From Salipiger bermudensis (GTDB lineage Bacteria; Pseudomonadota; Alphaproteobacteria; Rhodobacterales; Rhodobacteraceae), in assembly GCF_020171625.1 (NCBI RefSeq), contig NZ_JAIUZY010000017.1, forward strand, positions 1 through 58,112: 58,112 nt of DNA, given 5' to 3'. Shown here one piece after another: positions 8,671 to 17,599 of the stretch (position 1 is its first letter; each line of letters begins with the position of its first letter). The position numbers and the translations under genes were made by a program. Below the pieces are notes generated by a model. It was not told the origin of the DNA. It searched no databases and was given only the letters and a program-made list of their open reading frames with translations.

Positions 8671-9816
8671 ATGACCGCAACACATATGCTCGGCCTTGCG
8701 GCCGCCACGCTTCTCACGGTGGTGCCCAGCTCGGCGCTGATGGCGCAGGAAGCAGAGCTTCCGAACACCCTCGCCGTCACGTCCTATGACGTGGGCGCTG
8801 CGTCCTACAACCAGGCCGTCGCGCTCGGCACGGCGCTGGGAAATGCCTATGACACCTCGCTGCGCGTGCTGCCGGCGACCTCCGACGTGGCGCGGCTGAT
8901 CCCGGTCCGGCAGGGACGTGTCCAGTTCGGCATCGTGGGCTCGGAATCGTTCAACGCGGCGGAAGGCACCGAGGCCTTCGCGGCGCCAGAGATCGGACCG
9001 CAACCGCTGCGGATGCTCATCGGCTCGAACTCCGACAACTGCTTCACCCTCGCGCTGCGGGGCGACGCGGGCATCGAGACGGTCGAGGATCTGCGCGGCA
9101 AGCGCGTGGCCATGGTCGTCGGCGCCCCTGCCCTGCAGAGCAACGTCGCGGGCTTTCTCGCCTTCGGCGGTCTCGGCTGGGAGGACGTCGAGCCGGTCGA
9201 GGTCGCAAGCTTCGGCGCCTCGTGGGAAGCCCTGATCAACGGTCAGGTCGACGCCATCACCACGATCACCACCACCAGCCTTGCCCAGCAGGCAGCGGCC
9301 TCGCCCGCCGGGCTGGACTGGCTGTCGCTGCCGGAATCCGACACCGAGGGCTGGGCGCGGCTTCAGGCGATCAAGCCGCAGTTCTCGCCGCGCCGCGGGA
9401 CGCTCGGGCCCAACCTGTCGGAAGAGAACCCCGTCGCCTGCGCCGGCTTCCCCTTCCCGGTCGTCGTCGGCTACCCCGATCAGGACGCCGATCTGGCCTA
9501 CAACCTGACCAAGGCGATCAACGAGCAGTTCGACGCCTACGTCAAGATCGAGCCTGCGATGATCGGATGGGCCCCGGATCGACAGGATTTCGAGTGGGTG
9601 CTGCCCTACCACGAAGGGGCCATCCGGTTCTGGAAGGAACAGGGGCTCTGGAGCGACGCGGCGCAGGCGAACAATGACAAGCTGCTCGCGCGGCAGGACC
9701 TCCTCGCCTCGGCCTGGGAAAAGGTGGCCGACGTGCCCGCCGGCGAAAAGACCGAGCGGTGGCTCGAGATGCGCCGCGACACCCTCGAAGAGGCGGGTCT
9801 GCCGACCTACGAATGA
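8671..9816 (+). CDS. TAXI family TRAP transporter solute-binding protein
   Basis: This 381-residue periplasmic protein has a signal peptide with probable cleavage at ALMA|QEAEL near residue 24. Sec export and a TAXI/NMT1-type fold are indicated by SYDVGAASYNQAVALG, followed by the stretch RVQFGIVGSESFNAAEG and later LRGKRVAMVVGAPALQSN. It binds the substrate and hands it to the fused permease encoded at 147-2153. The start is fixed by GGGAGGAAACACA directly before the ATG. Family members are usually nearer 320 residues, so this one is somewhat long. It stands alone on the plus strand with its own operator upstream, unlike the usual layout with binding protein and permease adjacent. Confidence 0.88.
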   Translation: MTATHMLGLAAATLLTVVPSSALMAQEAELPNTLAVTSYDVGAASYNQAVALGTALGNAYDTSLRVLPATSDVARLIPVRQGRVQFGIVGSESFNAAEGTEAFAAPEIGPQPLRMLIGSNSDNCFTLALRGDAGIETVEDLRGKRVAMVVGAPALQSNVAGFLAFGGLGWEDVEPVEVASFGASWEALINGQVDAITTITTTSLAQQAAASPAGLDWLSLPESDTEGWARLQAIKPQFSPRRGTLGPNLSEENPVACAGFPFPVVVGYPDQDADLAYNLTKAINEQFDAYVKIEPAMIGWAPDRQDFEWVLPYHEGAIRFWKEQGLWSDAAQANNDKLLARQDLLASAWEKVADVPAGEKTERWLEMRRDTLEEAGLPTYE

Positions 9817-10050
9817 GCTGAGGCCGTCAGGCCCTCTCCCTCGGCCTCCACGATCTCCGGCCCGGGGTCGTGGACTTGTCGCCGGGCCGCGGCATGACCC
9901 CGACCAGCCGCGTGTCCGGTGACAGCCGCCCCCGCCGACAGGCGTGGGGCGGTCACTGGCCAACCCCTCGCCCCCCGCCTGCGGCAATGATCGGGAACCT
10001 TCCCAGACGTGCGAAATGCCGGTATATGCACCGCTCAGGGGGAGGTTGCG

Positions 10051-11007
10051 ATGAAGCACGGCAAACCTCATATCGAGCGCGTGGTGGAGACCGCGAAGGA
10101 CCCGGGCGCTGCGGCGCGGTCCCGGCTTGCGGCCTCTTGGCGGCGGTCCTTCGATCATCACGGGCTGGACCCGGGACGGTGCGAAGGGGTGCAGCGCGTT
10201 TCCGACACCGAATTTGCCGAGCGACGCGAACGGGCCGAGAACATCCGTCGCATCGCATCCCCCAAGCTCGACCACCTGTACCAGCTTGTCGGCAGCTCCG
10301 GCTGTGGCGTGCTGCTCACCGATGTGGACGGCGTCGTGCTGGATGTGCGGGTGTCGGATGCGGACCGGTCGGTGTTCGACGCCTGGGGCCTGGCGCCGGG
10401 ATCGGACTGGTCCGAAGCCTCCGAGGGCACCAACGGCATCGGCACCTGCATCGCCGACAACCGGCGTGTGATCATTCACCGCGATCAGCATTTTCACGCG
10501 CGCAATACCAACATGAGCTGCATCGATGCGCCGGTCTTCGGGCCGGAGGGCAATCTGATCGGCGCGCTCGACGTGTCGTCCGCCCGGGCCGACCAGACCG
10601 AGGCGATCAACCGGCTGATCGCCGCACAGGTGGCCCATACCGCGCGCCAGATCGAGACCGATTGCTTCCGGGCGGCCTTTGCCGACGCGCGCATCATCGT
10701 GGCTGACGACGACGACACGGACCAGGCCATGCTGCTGGCCGTGGATCGCGATGACCTCGTCATCGGGGCGACGCGGGGCGCGCGCGTGAGCTTCGGTCTC
10801 GGCACCGCGGGGCCGGTGCGGGCCGTGCCGGCGTCGGACCTGATTGGCCGCGATGACGGACCGACCGGGTTCGAGAAGGCCGAACGTGCCACCGTGATTC
10901 GCGCCCTCTCGCGGAGCGGAGGCAACGTCTCCCAAGCGGCGCGCGATCTCGGTGTGGGGCGTGCGACGCTCTATCGGCGGATGAAACGGCTCGGCATCGG
11001 CGAATAG
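10051..11007 (+). CDS. GAF-Fis type transcriptional regulator lacking an AAA+ domain
   Basis: A 318-residue protein built like an AcoR-type activator without its centre. A GAF sensor domain covers about residues 70-205 (GSSGCGVLLTDVDGVVLDV, EGTNGIGTC). A C-terminal Fis-type HTH covers about residues 275-318 (GGNVSQAARDLGVGRATLYR). The sigma-54-interacting AAA+ ATPase (GAFTGA, Walker A) that normally lies between is absent and the linker is only about 70 residues. It therefore probably acts on ordinary promoters. The start at 10051 follows GGGGGAGGTTGCG. An inverted repeat TGTCTC-N6-GAGACA lies 11 bases after its stop, upstream of the aldehyde dehydrogenase gene, which is its likely target. 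Confidence 0.85.
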   Translation: MKHGKPHIERVVETAKDPGAAARSRLAASWRRSFDHHGLDPGRCEGVQRVSDTEFAERRERAENIRRIASPKLDHLYQLVGSSGCGVLLTDVDGVVLDVRVSDADRSVFDAWGLAPGSDWSEASEGTNGIGTCIADNRRVIIHRDQHFHARNTNMSCIDAPVFGPEGNLIGALDVSSARADQTEAINRLIAAQVAHTARQIETDCFRAAFADARIIVADDDDTDQAMLLAVDRDDLVIGATRGARVSFGLGTAGPVRAVPASDLIGRDDGPTGFEKAERATVIRALSRSGGNVSQAARDLGVGRATLYRRMKRLGIGE

Positions 11008-11018
11008 CGGGCCCCACC

Positions 11019-11036
11019 TGTCTCACTCCTGAGACA
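11019..11036. promoter_or_regulatory. Inverted repeat TGTCTC-N6-GAGACA, putative operator of the aldehyde dehydrogenase gene
   Basis: A perfect 6-bp inverted repeat with a 6-base spacer. It lies 105 bases upstream of the aldehyde dehydrogenase start and just past the GAF-Fis regulator gene. A further TGTCTC half-site lies at 11094-11099. Geometry and place fit a Fis-HTH dimer site; binding is inferred. Confidence 0.5.
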
Positions 11037-11140
11037 ACCGCCGCGCATTGGCCGGGTCCGCCCGGCAGACAGCGCCCCCTCTCATTGTCATCCTGTCTCC
11101 ATTCCCGGTGGAGGACCGGTAGATATGGAGGAGACTTACC

Positions 11141-12661
11141 ATGAATGAGATGACGCAAGTTGCCGGCGACTACACCTCGCCCTTCAAGCTTCGTTACGAC
11201 AACTTCATCGGCGGCAAATACGTCGCCCCGGTGAAAGGTCAGTATTTCGACAACGTCACACCGATCACCGGCGCCAAGGTCTGCGACATCGCCCGCTCGA
11301 CCGCCGAAGACGTGGAACTGGCCCTCGACGCCGCTCATGCCGCCAAGGATGCCTGGGGCAAGACCAGCGCCGCCGAACGCTCGAACATCCTGCTCAAGAT
11401 CGCCGACCGGATCGAGGAGAACCTCGAGCTGATCGCCACCGCCGAGACCTGGGACAACGGCAAGCCGATCCGCGAGACCACCGCCGCCGACATCCCGCTT
11501 GCCGTCGATCACTTCCGCTATTTCGCCGGGGTCCTGCGGGCGCAGGAAGGCAGCATGTCGGAGATCGACAACGACACCGTCGCCTATCACTTCCACGAAC
11601 CGCTCGGCGTGGTCGGTCAGATCATCCCGTGGAACTTCTCGATCCTGATGGCGGCATGGAAGCTCGCCCCTGCCCTGGCCGCCGGCAACTGCATCGTGCT
11701 GAAGCCCGCCGAACAGACGCCCGCGGCGATCATGGTCCTGATGGAGTGCATTGCCGATCTTCTGCCCGATGGTGTGCTCAACATCGTCAACGGCATGGGC
11801 GCAGAGGTCGGCGGTCCGCTGGCGGAAAGCTCGCGCATCGCCAAGATCGCCTTCACCGGCTCGACCGAGACCGGGCGCATCATCATGAAGGCCGCCACCA
11901 AGAACCTGATCCCGGTGACGCTGGAACTGGGCGGCAAATCCCCCAACATCTTCTTCTCCGACGTGATGGCTGCGGATGATGCGTATCTCGACAAGGCCGT
12001 CGAAGGCTTCGTCCTGTTCGCCTTCAACCAGGGTGAAGTCTGCACCTGCCCGTCGCGTGCGCTGATCCAGGAAGACATCTACGAGGAGTTCATCGCCCGC
12101 TGCATCAAGCGCGTCGAAGCCATCGTTCAGGGCGACCCGCGCGACATCAACACCATGGTCGGCGCGCAGGCCTCGGCGGAGCAGCAGGCGAAGATCAAAT
12201 CCTACCTGACCATCGGGGTCGAGGAAGGCGCCGAGGTTCTGACCGGCGGCTCCGAAGCGCGCTTCGACGGCGACATCTCCGGCGGCTACTACATCCAGCC
12301 GACGATCCTGAAGGGCCACAACAAGATGCGGGTCTTCCAGGAGGAAATCTTCGGACCGGTCGTGTCGGTCACGACCTTCAAGGACGAGGAAGAGGCGCTC
12401 GCGATTGCCAATGACACGATGTATGGCCTTGGCGCCGGTGTCTGGACCCGTGACGGCACCCGCGCCTACCGCTTCGGCCGCGAGATCGAGGCGGGCCGCG
12501 TCTGGGTGAACAACTACCACGCCTACCCGGCCCACGCGGCCTTTGGCGGCTACAAGCAGTCGGGCATCGGACGCGAGAACCACAAGATGATGCTCGATCA
12601 CTACCAGCAAACCAAGAACATGCTGGTCAGCTACAACCCCAACAAACTCGGGTTCTTCTGA
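11141..12661 (+). CDS. NAD-dependent aldehyde dehydrogenase (ExaC/AcoD family)
   Basis: A 506-residue enzyme that oxidises an aldehyde to the acid with NAD. Catalytic residues are visible: Glu262 in LELGGKS, Cys301 in FNQGEVCTC and the NAD-binding Asn in PWNFS. Overall similarity is to ExaC/AcoD-type acetaldehyde dehydrogenases of alcohol and acetoin metabolism. GGAGGAG lies upstream of the start at 11141. Its partners are the GAF-Fis regulator upstream and formaldehyde dehydrogenase downstream, so it may detoxify or oxidise short aldehydes formed from alcohols or other carbon sources. It is also the only aldehyde dehydrogenase in the window that could finish the pentonate pathway at 31-34 kb, but nothing links it to that operon. 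Confidence 0.92.
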   Translation: MNEMTQVAGDYTSPFKLRYDNFIGGKYVAPVKGQYFDNVTPITGAKVCDIARSTAEDVELALDAAHAAKDAWGKTSAAERSNILLKIADRIEENLELIATAETWDNGKPIRETTAADIPLAVDHFRYFAGVLRAQEGSMSEIDNDTVAYHFHEPLGVVGQIIPWNFSILMAAWKLAPALAAGNCIVLKPAEQTPAAIMVLMECIADLLPDGVLNIVNGMGAEVGGPLAESSRIAKIAFTGSTETGRIIMKAATKNLIPVTLELGGKSPNIFFSDVMAADDAYLDKAVEGFVLFAFNQGEVCTCPSRALIQEDIYEEFIARCIKRVEAIVQGDPRDINTMVGAQASAEQQAKIKSYLTIGVEEGAEVLTGGSEARFDGDISGGYYIQPTILKGHNKMRVFQEEIFGPVVSVTTFKDEEEALAIANDTMYGLGAGVWTRDGTRAYRFGREIEAGRVWVNNYHAYPAHAAFGGYKQSGIGRENHKMMLDHYQQTKNMLVSYNPNKLGFF

Positions 12662-12679
12662 TCCGGCATCCCTAGGCAA

Positions 12680-12705
12680 GTGTCGGCGGCCCCGGTGGCC
12701 GACAC
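12680..12705 (+). terminator. Hairpin after the aldehyde dehydrogenase gene
   Basis: Arms GTGTCGGC and GCCGACAC form a perfect 8-bp stem with a 10-base loop, 18 bases past the stop codon. There is no clear T-run after it, so termination strength is uncertain. Confidence 0.4.
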
Positions 12706-13290
12706 GTGCGTGTCCTCCCCCCTGAGGCACCCAAGTCCCGGAGGCGTCGATATCGACGTCTCCGGGCACTCGTCGTTTTCGTTGTCGCTTTCCCGCAGGT
12801 CCGGGCTCGGAGCGAAATCCAGCGGCGCCGATCGATATCGCTCGTCACGATCCGTTCGTTTCTGACGTGCGCCAAACCCGACGGACATCCGGCAGGCCGC
12901 TCTCGGCAAGACGGGCATAGGCCAGCCTTCGCAGTAGGAAAACGGACGGGCCATACCCGCTAAATGCCGGCGTCCGCTCCGTCCCGCCAAGCGGACTGTG
13001 GAGAACGGCGCAGCGACACCGTCCCTCTTCTCCAGACGAAGCCTTCGCCCCCTGCGGCAAGCCTCGCCAAGCGCTGACCACTTCCCCTGCTCCCGACACA
13101 AGACAGGCCGCCCCGGGCCGCGCGCTCGGACCAAACGGAAAATCGTCCTGTCGCTGGTGCGCGTGGCGATGTCGCTTCCCGCCATGTGATCCGCCCCGGC
13201 GCAGATATCGTCCTCCGGATGAGGCCCTGCATCCCTTGGTATGCCGACATGCGGTGCCTCGCCTGTGCAAGATCTATGGAGGAGACGCAC
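12706..13290. other. Gap of about 585 bases without a convincing gene
   Basis: Between the hairpin after the aldehyde dehydrogenase gene and fdhA there are only short overlapping open frames on both strands with no ribosome sites and no family motifs. The sequence is GC-rich with many CG-rich short palindromes. It may be decayed coding sequence, as the open frames on the minus strand are long for random DNA. The last part must hold the fdhA promoter. Confidence 0.5.
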
Positions 13291-14472
13291 ATGAGCAATA
13301 TCGGTGTGGTTTACACTGGCCCGGGATCCGTCGAGGTTCAGAAGATCGACGATCCGAAACTCCAGGCCCCGGACGGGCGCAAGCTGGAGCACGCAGTCAT
13401 CCTCAAGGTCATTTCGACCAATATCTGTGGCTCCGACCAGCACATGGTGCGCGGTCGCACCACCGCCGAGCCGGGCCTCGTGCTGGGCCATGAAATCACC
13501 GGCGAGGTGATCGAGACCGGCTCAGACGTGGAGATGCTGGAGGTCGGGGATGTCGTCTCCGTGCCCTTCAATGTGGCCTGCGGCCGCTGCCGGTGCTGCC
13601 GCGAGGGCGACACGGGCGTGTGCCTGACGGTGAACCCCGAGCGCGCCGGCGGCGCCTATGGCTATGTCGACATGGGCGGCTGGATCGGCGGTCAGGCCCG
13701 CTATGTCACCGTGCCCTATGCCGACTTCAACCTGCTGAAGTTCCCGGACCGGGATCAGGCGATGGCCAAGATCCGCGACCTGACCATGCTGTCGGACATT
13801 CTGCCCACCGGGTTTCACGGCGCGCTGCAGGCCGGCGTCGGCGTGGGCTCCGTGGTCTATGTCGCGGGCGCGGGCCCCGTCGGGCTGGCTGCGGCGGCCT
13901 CGGCGCGCATCCTCGGCGCCGCGGTGGTGATGATCGGCGACTTCAACAAGGAGCGTCTCGACCATGCCGCCAAGGTCGGCTTCACCCCGGTCGACCTCTC
14001 CAAGGGCGACAACCTGCCCGAGATGATCGCCGAGATCACCGGCTCGCCCGAGGTCGATGCGGCGATCGACGCGGTGGGCTTCGAGGCGCGCGGCCATTCG
14101 GGCGGAGAGCAACCGGCCATCGTTCTGAACCAGATGATGGAGATCACCCGCGTGGCGGGCGGCATCGGCATTCCCGGTCTCTACGTGACCGAGGATCCCG
14201 GCGCGGAGGACGATGCGGCGAAACACGGCAACCTGTCGATGCGGTTCGGCCTCGGCTGGGCCAAGGCGCAGAGCTTCCATACCGGTCAGACGCCGGTGCT
14301 GAAGTACAACCGCCAGCTCATGCAGGCGATCCTGCACGACCGACTGCCGATCGCGGACATCGTCAACGCGACGATCATCCCGCTGGATCAGGCGGCCGAA
14401 GGCTACAAGAGCTTCGACAGCGGCGTTGCGAAGAAGTTCGTGCTCGACCCGCACGGGATGCTTGCGTCCTGA
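13291..14472 (+). CDS. fdhA: Glutathione-independent formaldehyde dehydrogenase
   Basis: This 393-residue zinc MDR enzyme closely resembles Pseudomonas putida formaldehyde dehydrogenase as I recall that sequence. It oxidises formaldehyde (and alcohols) with tightly bound NAD. The catalytic zinc region is STNICGSDQHMVRGRT, with GHE nearby. The structural zinc ligands are in CGRCRCCREGDTGVC. The Rossmann motif is VAGAGPVGLAAA and the late motif is SFHTGQTPV. The start at 13291 follows GGAGGAGACGCAC. A strong terminator follows at 14484. Together with the upstream aldehyde dehydrogenase this forms an aldehyde-oxidation module. Confidence 0.95.
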   Translation: MSNIGVVYTGPGSVEVQKIDDPKLQAPDGRKLEHAVILKVISTNICGSDQHMVRGRTTAEPGLVLGHEITGEVIETGSDVEMLEVGDVVSVPFNVACGRCRCCREGDTGVCLTVNPERAGGAYGYVDMGGWIGGQARYVTVPYADFNLLKFPDRDQAMAKIRDLTMLSDILPTGFHGALQAGVGVGSVVYVAGAGPVGLAAAASARILGAAVVMIGDFNKERLDHAAKVGFTPVDLSKGDNLPEMIAEITGSPEVDAAIDAVGFEARGHSGGEQPAIVLNQMMEITRVAGGIGIPGLYVTEDPGAEDDAAKHGNLSMRFGLGWAKAQSFHTGQTPVLKYNRQLMQAILHDRLPIADIVNATIIPLDQAAEGYKSFDSGVAKKFVLDPHGMLAS

Positions 14473-14483
14473 TCAAACGACAG

Positions 14484-14518
14484 CCGCCGCCCCCTTTCCG
14501 GGGCGGCGGTTCGCCTTT
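14484..14518 (+). terminator. Rho-independent terminator of fdhA
   Basis: Arms CCGCCGCCCC (14484-14493) and GGGGCGGCGG (14500-14509) form a perfect 10-bp stem with loop CTTTCC, followed by TTCGCCTTT. It lies 12 bases past the fdhA stop codon. Confidence 0.75.
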
Positions 14519-14632
14519 GGTCGGCCCGTGGGGCCGGCAGACGCTTTGTTTGGATGCCCATCGTCGGCAATCGTCGCAGCCGGTTCGCACCCTGCCCCGC
14601 ACCCCGGGTTGTGACGCCCAAGGCGCGAGCGC

Positions 14633-15091
14633 TCACCGCGACACCGCTGGCCACTGCACCACGACCGCGCCCAGAAGCACCAGCGCCGTCCCGGCCAGCC
14701 GCGTCGCGTCCACCGGCCGCGCCGCCAGCCCGACACCGCCCGTCCAGTCGATCAGCAGCGCCCCGACCACCTGCCCCGCGATCACGGCGATCATGAAGCT
14801 CGCCGCCCCCAGCTTCGGCATCAGAAGAAGCGCGGCGGTCACGTAGACCACGCCGGCCACACCGCCGATCCAGATCCATTTCGGTTGCCCCGCTAGGCCC
14901 CCAAGGGTCGGCAGCGGCACGCGCAGGATGAGCAGGACGGGCAGGATGCACAGCGCACTCATCGCGAGCGACGTGAGCGTCGCCCAGAGTGGATGACCAA
15001 GCGCGCGCCCGAGCGCCGCATTGGCGCCGCCCTGAAAGGGCACGGCGGCTCCGGCGAGGGCGGCGATGATGACGAGGGGAAGAAACGGCAT
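14633..15091 (-). CDS. DMT family transporter, YdcZ/DUF606 type
   Basis: A 152-residue inner-membrane protein with five hydrophobic segments. The N-terminus (ALAGAAVPFQGGANAALGRALG) and the mid-segment WIWIGGVAGVVYVTAALLL match the YdcZ/DUF606 half-size drug/metabolite transporters, which work as dimers. The transported compound is unknown. The start at 15091 has AAAGGA upstream. It is divergent from a LysR gene 85 bases away, which is the classic layout for regulation of this gene by that protein. Confidence 0.85.
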   Translation of the reverse strand: MPFLPLVIIAALAGAAVPFQGGANAALGRALGHPLWATLTSLAMSALCILPVLLILRVPLPTLGGLAGQPKWIWIGGVAGVVYVTAALLLMPKLGAASFMIAVIAGQVVGALLIDWTGGVGLAARPVDATRLAGTALVLLGAVVVQWPAVSR

Positions 15092-15176
15092 GACAGGATC
15101 CTTTCGGTTTTTCCCTTCCTGTGGCCCATCGCGCGGCGCATTTGAAATTCGACTTCATCGCCGTAATATGCACGTC

Positions 15177-16085
15177 ATGAATAATTTGCGTGCCATCGAC
15201 CTCAACCTGCTCGTTGTGCTCGACGCGCTTCTGGCCGAGCGGCATCTGTCGCGGGCCGCCGAGCGGCTAAACATGAGCCAGCCCGCGGTGAGCCATGCGC
15301 TCGCGCGGCTGCGGATCCTGCTCGACGATCCCCTGTTCCACCGCCGCAGGCGCGAGATGGAGCCGACCTTGCGGGCGCTCGAGCTGTCGACCCCGCTGGC
15401 CGAGGCGCTGGCGCAGATCCGCACCGTGCTGGCGCCCGAGGGGTTCGATCCGCACGAACGACATGTCTTCCGCCTCGCCATGTCCGACTTCGGCACCGCG
15501 CTGCTGCTTCCGGAGCTGATGCGGCGCCTGCGCGCGGAGGCGCCCGGCATCGACCTCGTGGTCACGCAGAAAAGCCGCGAAGGCATGAGCAGCGCGGTGG
15601 CCGATGGCGAGATCGACATGGCCTTCGGCGTCTTCCCCGATCTGTCCTCCCGCTGCGTGGCAGAGACCCTGTTCGAGGACGACTATGCCTGTCTCCTTGA
15701 CCCATCGGCCCAGCCGCAGCCCTATGACGGCCTGACCGAAGAGCGCTACTGGGCCGCGCCCCATGTCCTCGCGGCGGTTCATGGCGAGGCGGCGACCGAG
15801 CTCGATCTGCATCTGCGCGCTCATCGCAGGCATCGCCGCATCGCCTTGGTCCTGCCGCACTGGACCGTGGCGCCGCAGGTCGTTCGCGGCACCGACCTGA
15901 TCCTGACCGTGGCACGGCGGTGCCTGCAGAACACCGGCGCCGGTCTGGAGGTGACGGCGGCGCCCGTCGCGACGCCCACGATCCGCTTCGTCGCGATCTT
16001 TGCGAAACGCCGGCGCACGGATCCGGCGCTGCGCTGGCTGATCGAGCAGGTCCGGCAGGTCATCGCGATGCGCCCGTCGCCCTGA
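15177..16085 (+). CDS. LysR family transcriptional regulator (NodD/SyrM-like branch)
   Basis: A 302-residue regulator. The N-terminal winged HTH spans about residues 5-62 (LNLLVVLDALLAERHLSRAA, then MSQPAVSHALARLR). A substrate-binding-protein-like effector domain follows from about residue 90. The start is ambiguous between ATGs at 15168 and 15177; the family usually begins a few residues before DLNLL, which favours 15177, but no strong ribosome site is seen for either. It probably regulates the divergent DMT transporter gene. Confidence 0.9.
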   Translation: MNNLRAIDLNLLVVLDALLAERHLSRAAERLNMSQPAVSHALARLRILLDDPLFHRRRREMEPTLRALELSTPLAEALAQIRTVLAPEGFDPHERHVFRLAMSDFGTALLLPELMRRLRAEAPGIDLVVTQKSREGMSSAVADGEIDMAFGVFPDLSSRCVAETLFEDDYACLLDPSAQPQPYDGLTEERYWAAPHVLAAVHGEAATELDLHLRAHRRHRRIALVLPHWTVAPQVVRGTDLILTVARRCLQNTGAGLEVTAAPVATPTIRFVAIFAKRRRTDPALRWLIEQVRQVIAMRPSP

Positions 16086-16222
16086 TCGGACGCGCGCCGG
16101 TGCAGGCTGAGGGGTATCGGTCAGCCAGCCGGTCGCTTTCGCCCACGACCGCGCAGCGACCTTCCGCTCCGAGGGCCGGTGACCTCTTCACGGCACGGAT
16201 GCCGCGGTGATATGGCCGCGTC

Positions 16223-17029
16223 ATGCAGCGCAACCGCTATCACCATCTGGGCTGGTTCCACGGCATCGAGCTGTTCGAGGCCGCATTCAGCACCCAGACC
16301 TTCGCCCGCCACGCGCATGAGGGCTTTGCCATCGGTGCGATCGCCGAGGGCGCGGGCGGCTATCTGTGCCGCGGCGAGCGCATGGTGCTGCCCGCCGGCT
16401 CGCTATCCTTGATGAACCCCGAAGAGCCCCATACCGGCCACGCCTCCGCCGGTCGGGTGCGGTACAACATGCTCTACGCCTCCGAGGCGGCGGTGCGGGC
16501 GGTTCTGGGTCTGCGGGACCTGCGTGGCTTTGCCGAGATCGCCCCGCAGGATCGCGGCCTGACGCTGACCAAGGCGCTCGAGCGGCTGGCCCGGAGCCTC
16601 AACCAGCCCAGCGCAACCGACCGCCGACTGATGGCCGAGGAGGCCGTGCACGAGGTGCTGGCGCAGGCCTTCGCCCAGTACGGCCGCGCGGAGTTGCGCC
16701 AGCCGGGCCGCGAGCCCACCGCCATTCGCAACCTGCTGGACCAGATCGAGGCCGGTGTAGCTGCGGGCGATACGCTGAGCCTCTCGGATCTGGCGGGCGA
16801 AGTCGGGCTGAACCCCTCCTACCTGATCCGGAGCACCACCCGTGCCACCGGCCTCACGCCGCACGGGCATGTGCTGCGCAGCCGCGTGGATCTCGCGCGG
16901 CGCCTGTTGCTGGACGGCACCCCCGCCGCCGAGGCTGCCGTCGCGGCCGGATTCTGCGATCAGCCGCATCTGATCCGGCAGTTTCGCCGCCATTACGGTG
17001 TGACGCCCGGCGCCCTGATCCGGCACTGA
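16223..17029 (+). CDS. AraC family regulator with N-terminal cupin-type sensor
   Basis: A 268-residue regulator. The N-terminal AraC-binding cupin domain (about 1-150) shows FARHAHEGFAIGAI and MNPEEPHTGH. The C-terminal double HTH (about 170-268) shows LSDLAGEVGLNPSYLIR and ends with FCDQPHLIRQFRRHYGVTP, the usual second-helix motif. The DUF2000 gene starts 65 bases downstream, in line with AraC/DUF2000 pairs. The ribosome site is weak; the start is placed by family alignment. Confidence 0.88.
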   Translation: MQRNRYHHLGWFHGIELFEAAFSTQTFARHAHEGFAIGAIAEGAGGYLCRGERMVLPAGSLSLMNPEEPHTGHASAGRVRYNMLYASEAAVRAVLGLRDLRGFAEIAPQDRGLTLTKALERLARSLNQPSATDRRLMAEEAVHEVLAQAFAQYGRAELRQPGREPTAIRNLLDQIEAGVAAGDTLSLSDLAGEVGLNPSYLIRSTTRATGLTPHGHVLRSRVDLARRLLLDGTPAAEAAVAAGFCDQPHLIRQFRRHYGVTPGALIRH

Positions 17030-17093
17030 GGTCAATTTCGTCCAATCCCGCCGACACGCGGCATGGCATGGCAGGGGCCGAAAGGAACCTGTT

Positions 17094-17495
17094 ATGTCTC
17101 TGAAACCCGTCATCATTCTCGATGAAACCCTGCCGACCGGCCTGAAGACCAATTTCGCCGCCATTCTCGGAATGAGCCTTGGGCGATTGCGCCCGGATCT
17201 GATCGGCGCCGACACCCCCACGCAGGACGGTGAGGTGCTCGCGGGCATCACGACCGTCGCCCTACCCGTCCTTGGCGCCCCCGCGACCGAGCTTCCGGCG
17301 CTCTTCGCCGCGGCTGCCGACCTTCCGCTGCGGCTGGCCTACATGCGCGCGGCCTTCGAGGCGCGGGACTATGCCGATTATACCGCCCGCATCGCCGCCG
17401 CGCCGCTGGCCGGCCACGCGCCACAGGCGATCTTGCTGGCCGGGCCGCGAAAGGCGGTCGACCGACTGTGCGGCAGCCTGCCTCTATTGCGCTGA
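17094..17495 (+). CDS. DUF2000 family protein
   Basis: A 133-residue soluble protein whose pattern fits DUF2000: an N-terminal VIILDETLPTGLKTNFAAI, then a central GITTVALPVLGAP and the late motif GPRKAVDRL. The function is unknown; the fold is related to peptidyl-tRNA hydrolase 2 according to what is known of the family. The start has AAAGGA 8 bases upstream. It probably forms a unit with the AraC gene just before it. Confidence 0.78.
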   Translation: MSLKPVIILDETLPTGLKTNFAAILGMSLGRLRPDLIGADTPTQDGEVLAGITTVALPVLGAPATELPALFAAAADLPLRLAYMRAAFEARDYADYTARIAAAPLAGHAPQAILLAGPRKAVDRLCGSLPLLR

Positions 17496-17599
17496 TGCGG
17501 TCGGGGGAAACGCGGCTGGCCAGGGTCGGCATAAGCCTATAATTTGCCTACGCATTCGTGCGATGTGGCATTCGCAAGCTCGGGCAAGGAACCGGTGAG

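Noticed and set aside
8287-10935. An 882-codon minus-strand open frame
   Set aside because: It runs antisense through the TAXI binding-protein and GAF-Fis genes, which have clear families and ribosome sites. The product shows no domain.
11041-11140. A sigma-54 promoter (-24/-12) upstream of the aldehyde dehydrogenase gene
   Set aside because: I found no convincing GG-N10-GC element of the TGGCAC-TTGC type, and the regulator lacks the AAA+ domain needed for sigma-54.
10760-12769. A 669-codon minus-strand open frame
   Set aside because: It is antisense to the aldehyde dehydrogenase gene, with low-complexity composition and no ribosome site.
12631-13491. A 286-codon minus-strand frame across the gap before fdhA
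   Set aside because: It overlaps fdhA and the end of the aldehyde dehydrogenase gene. It has no ribosome site and no recognisable domain.
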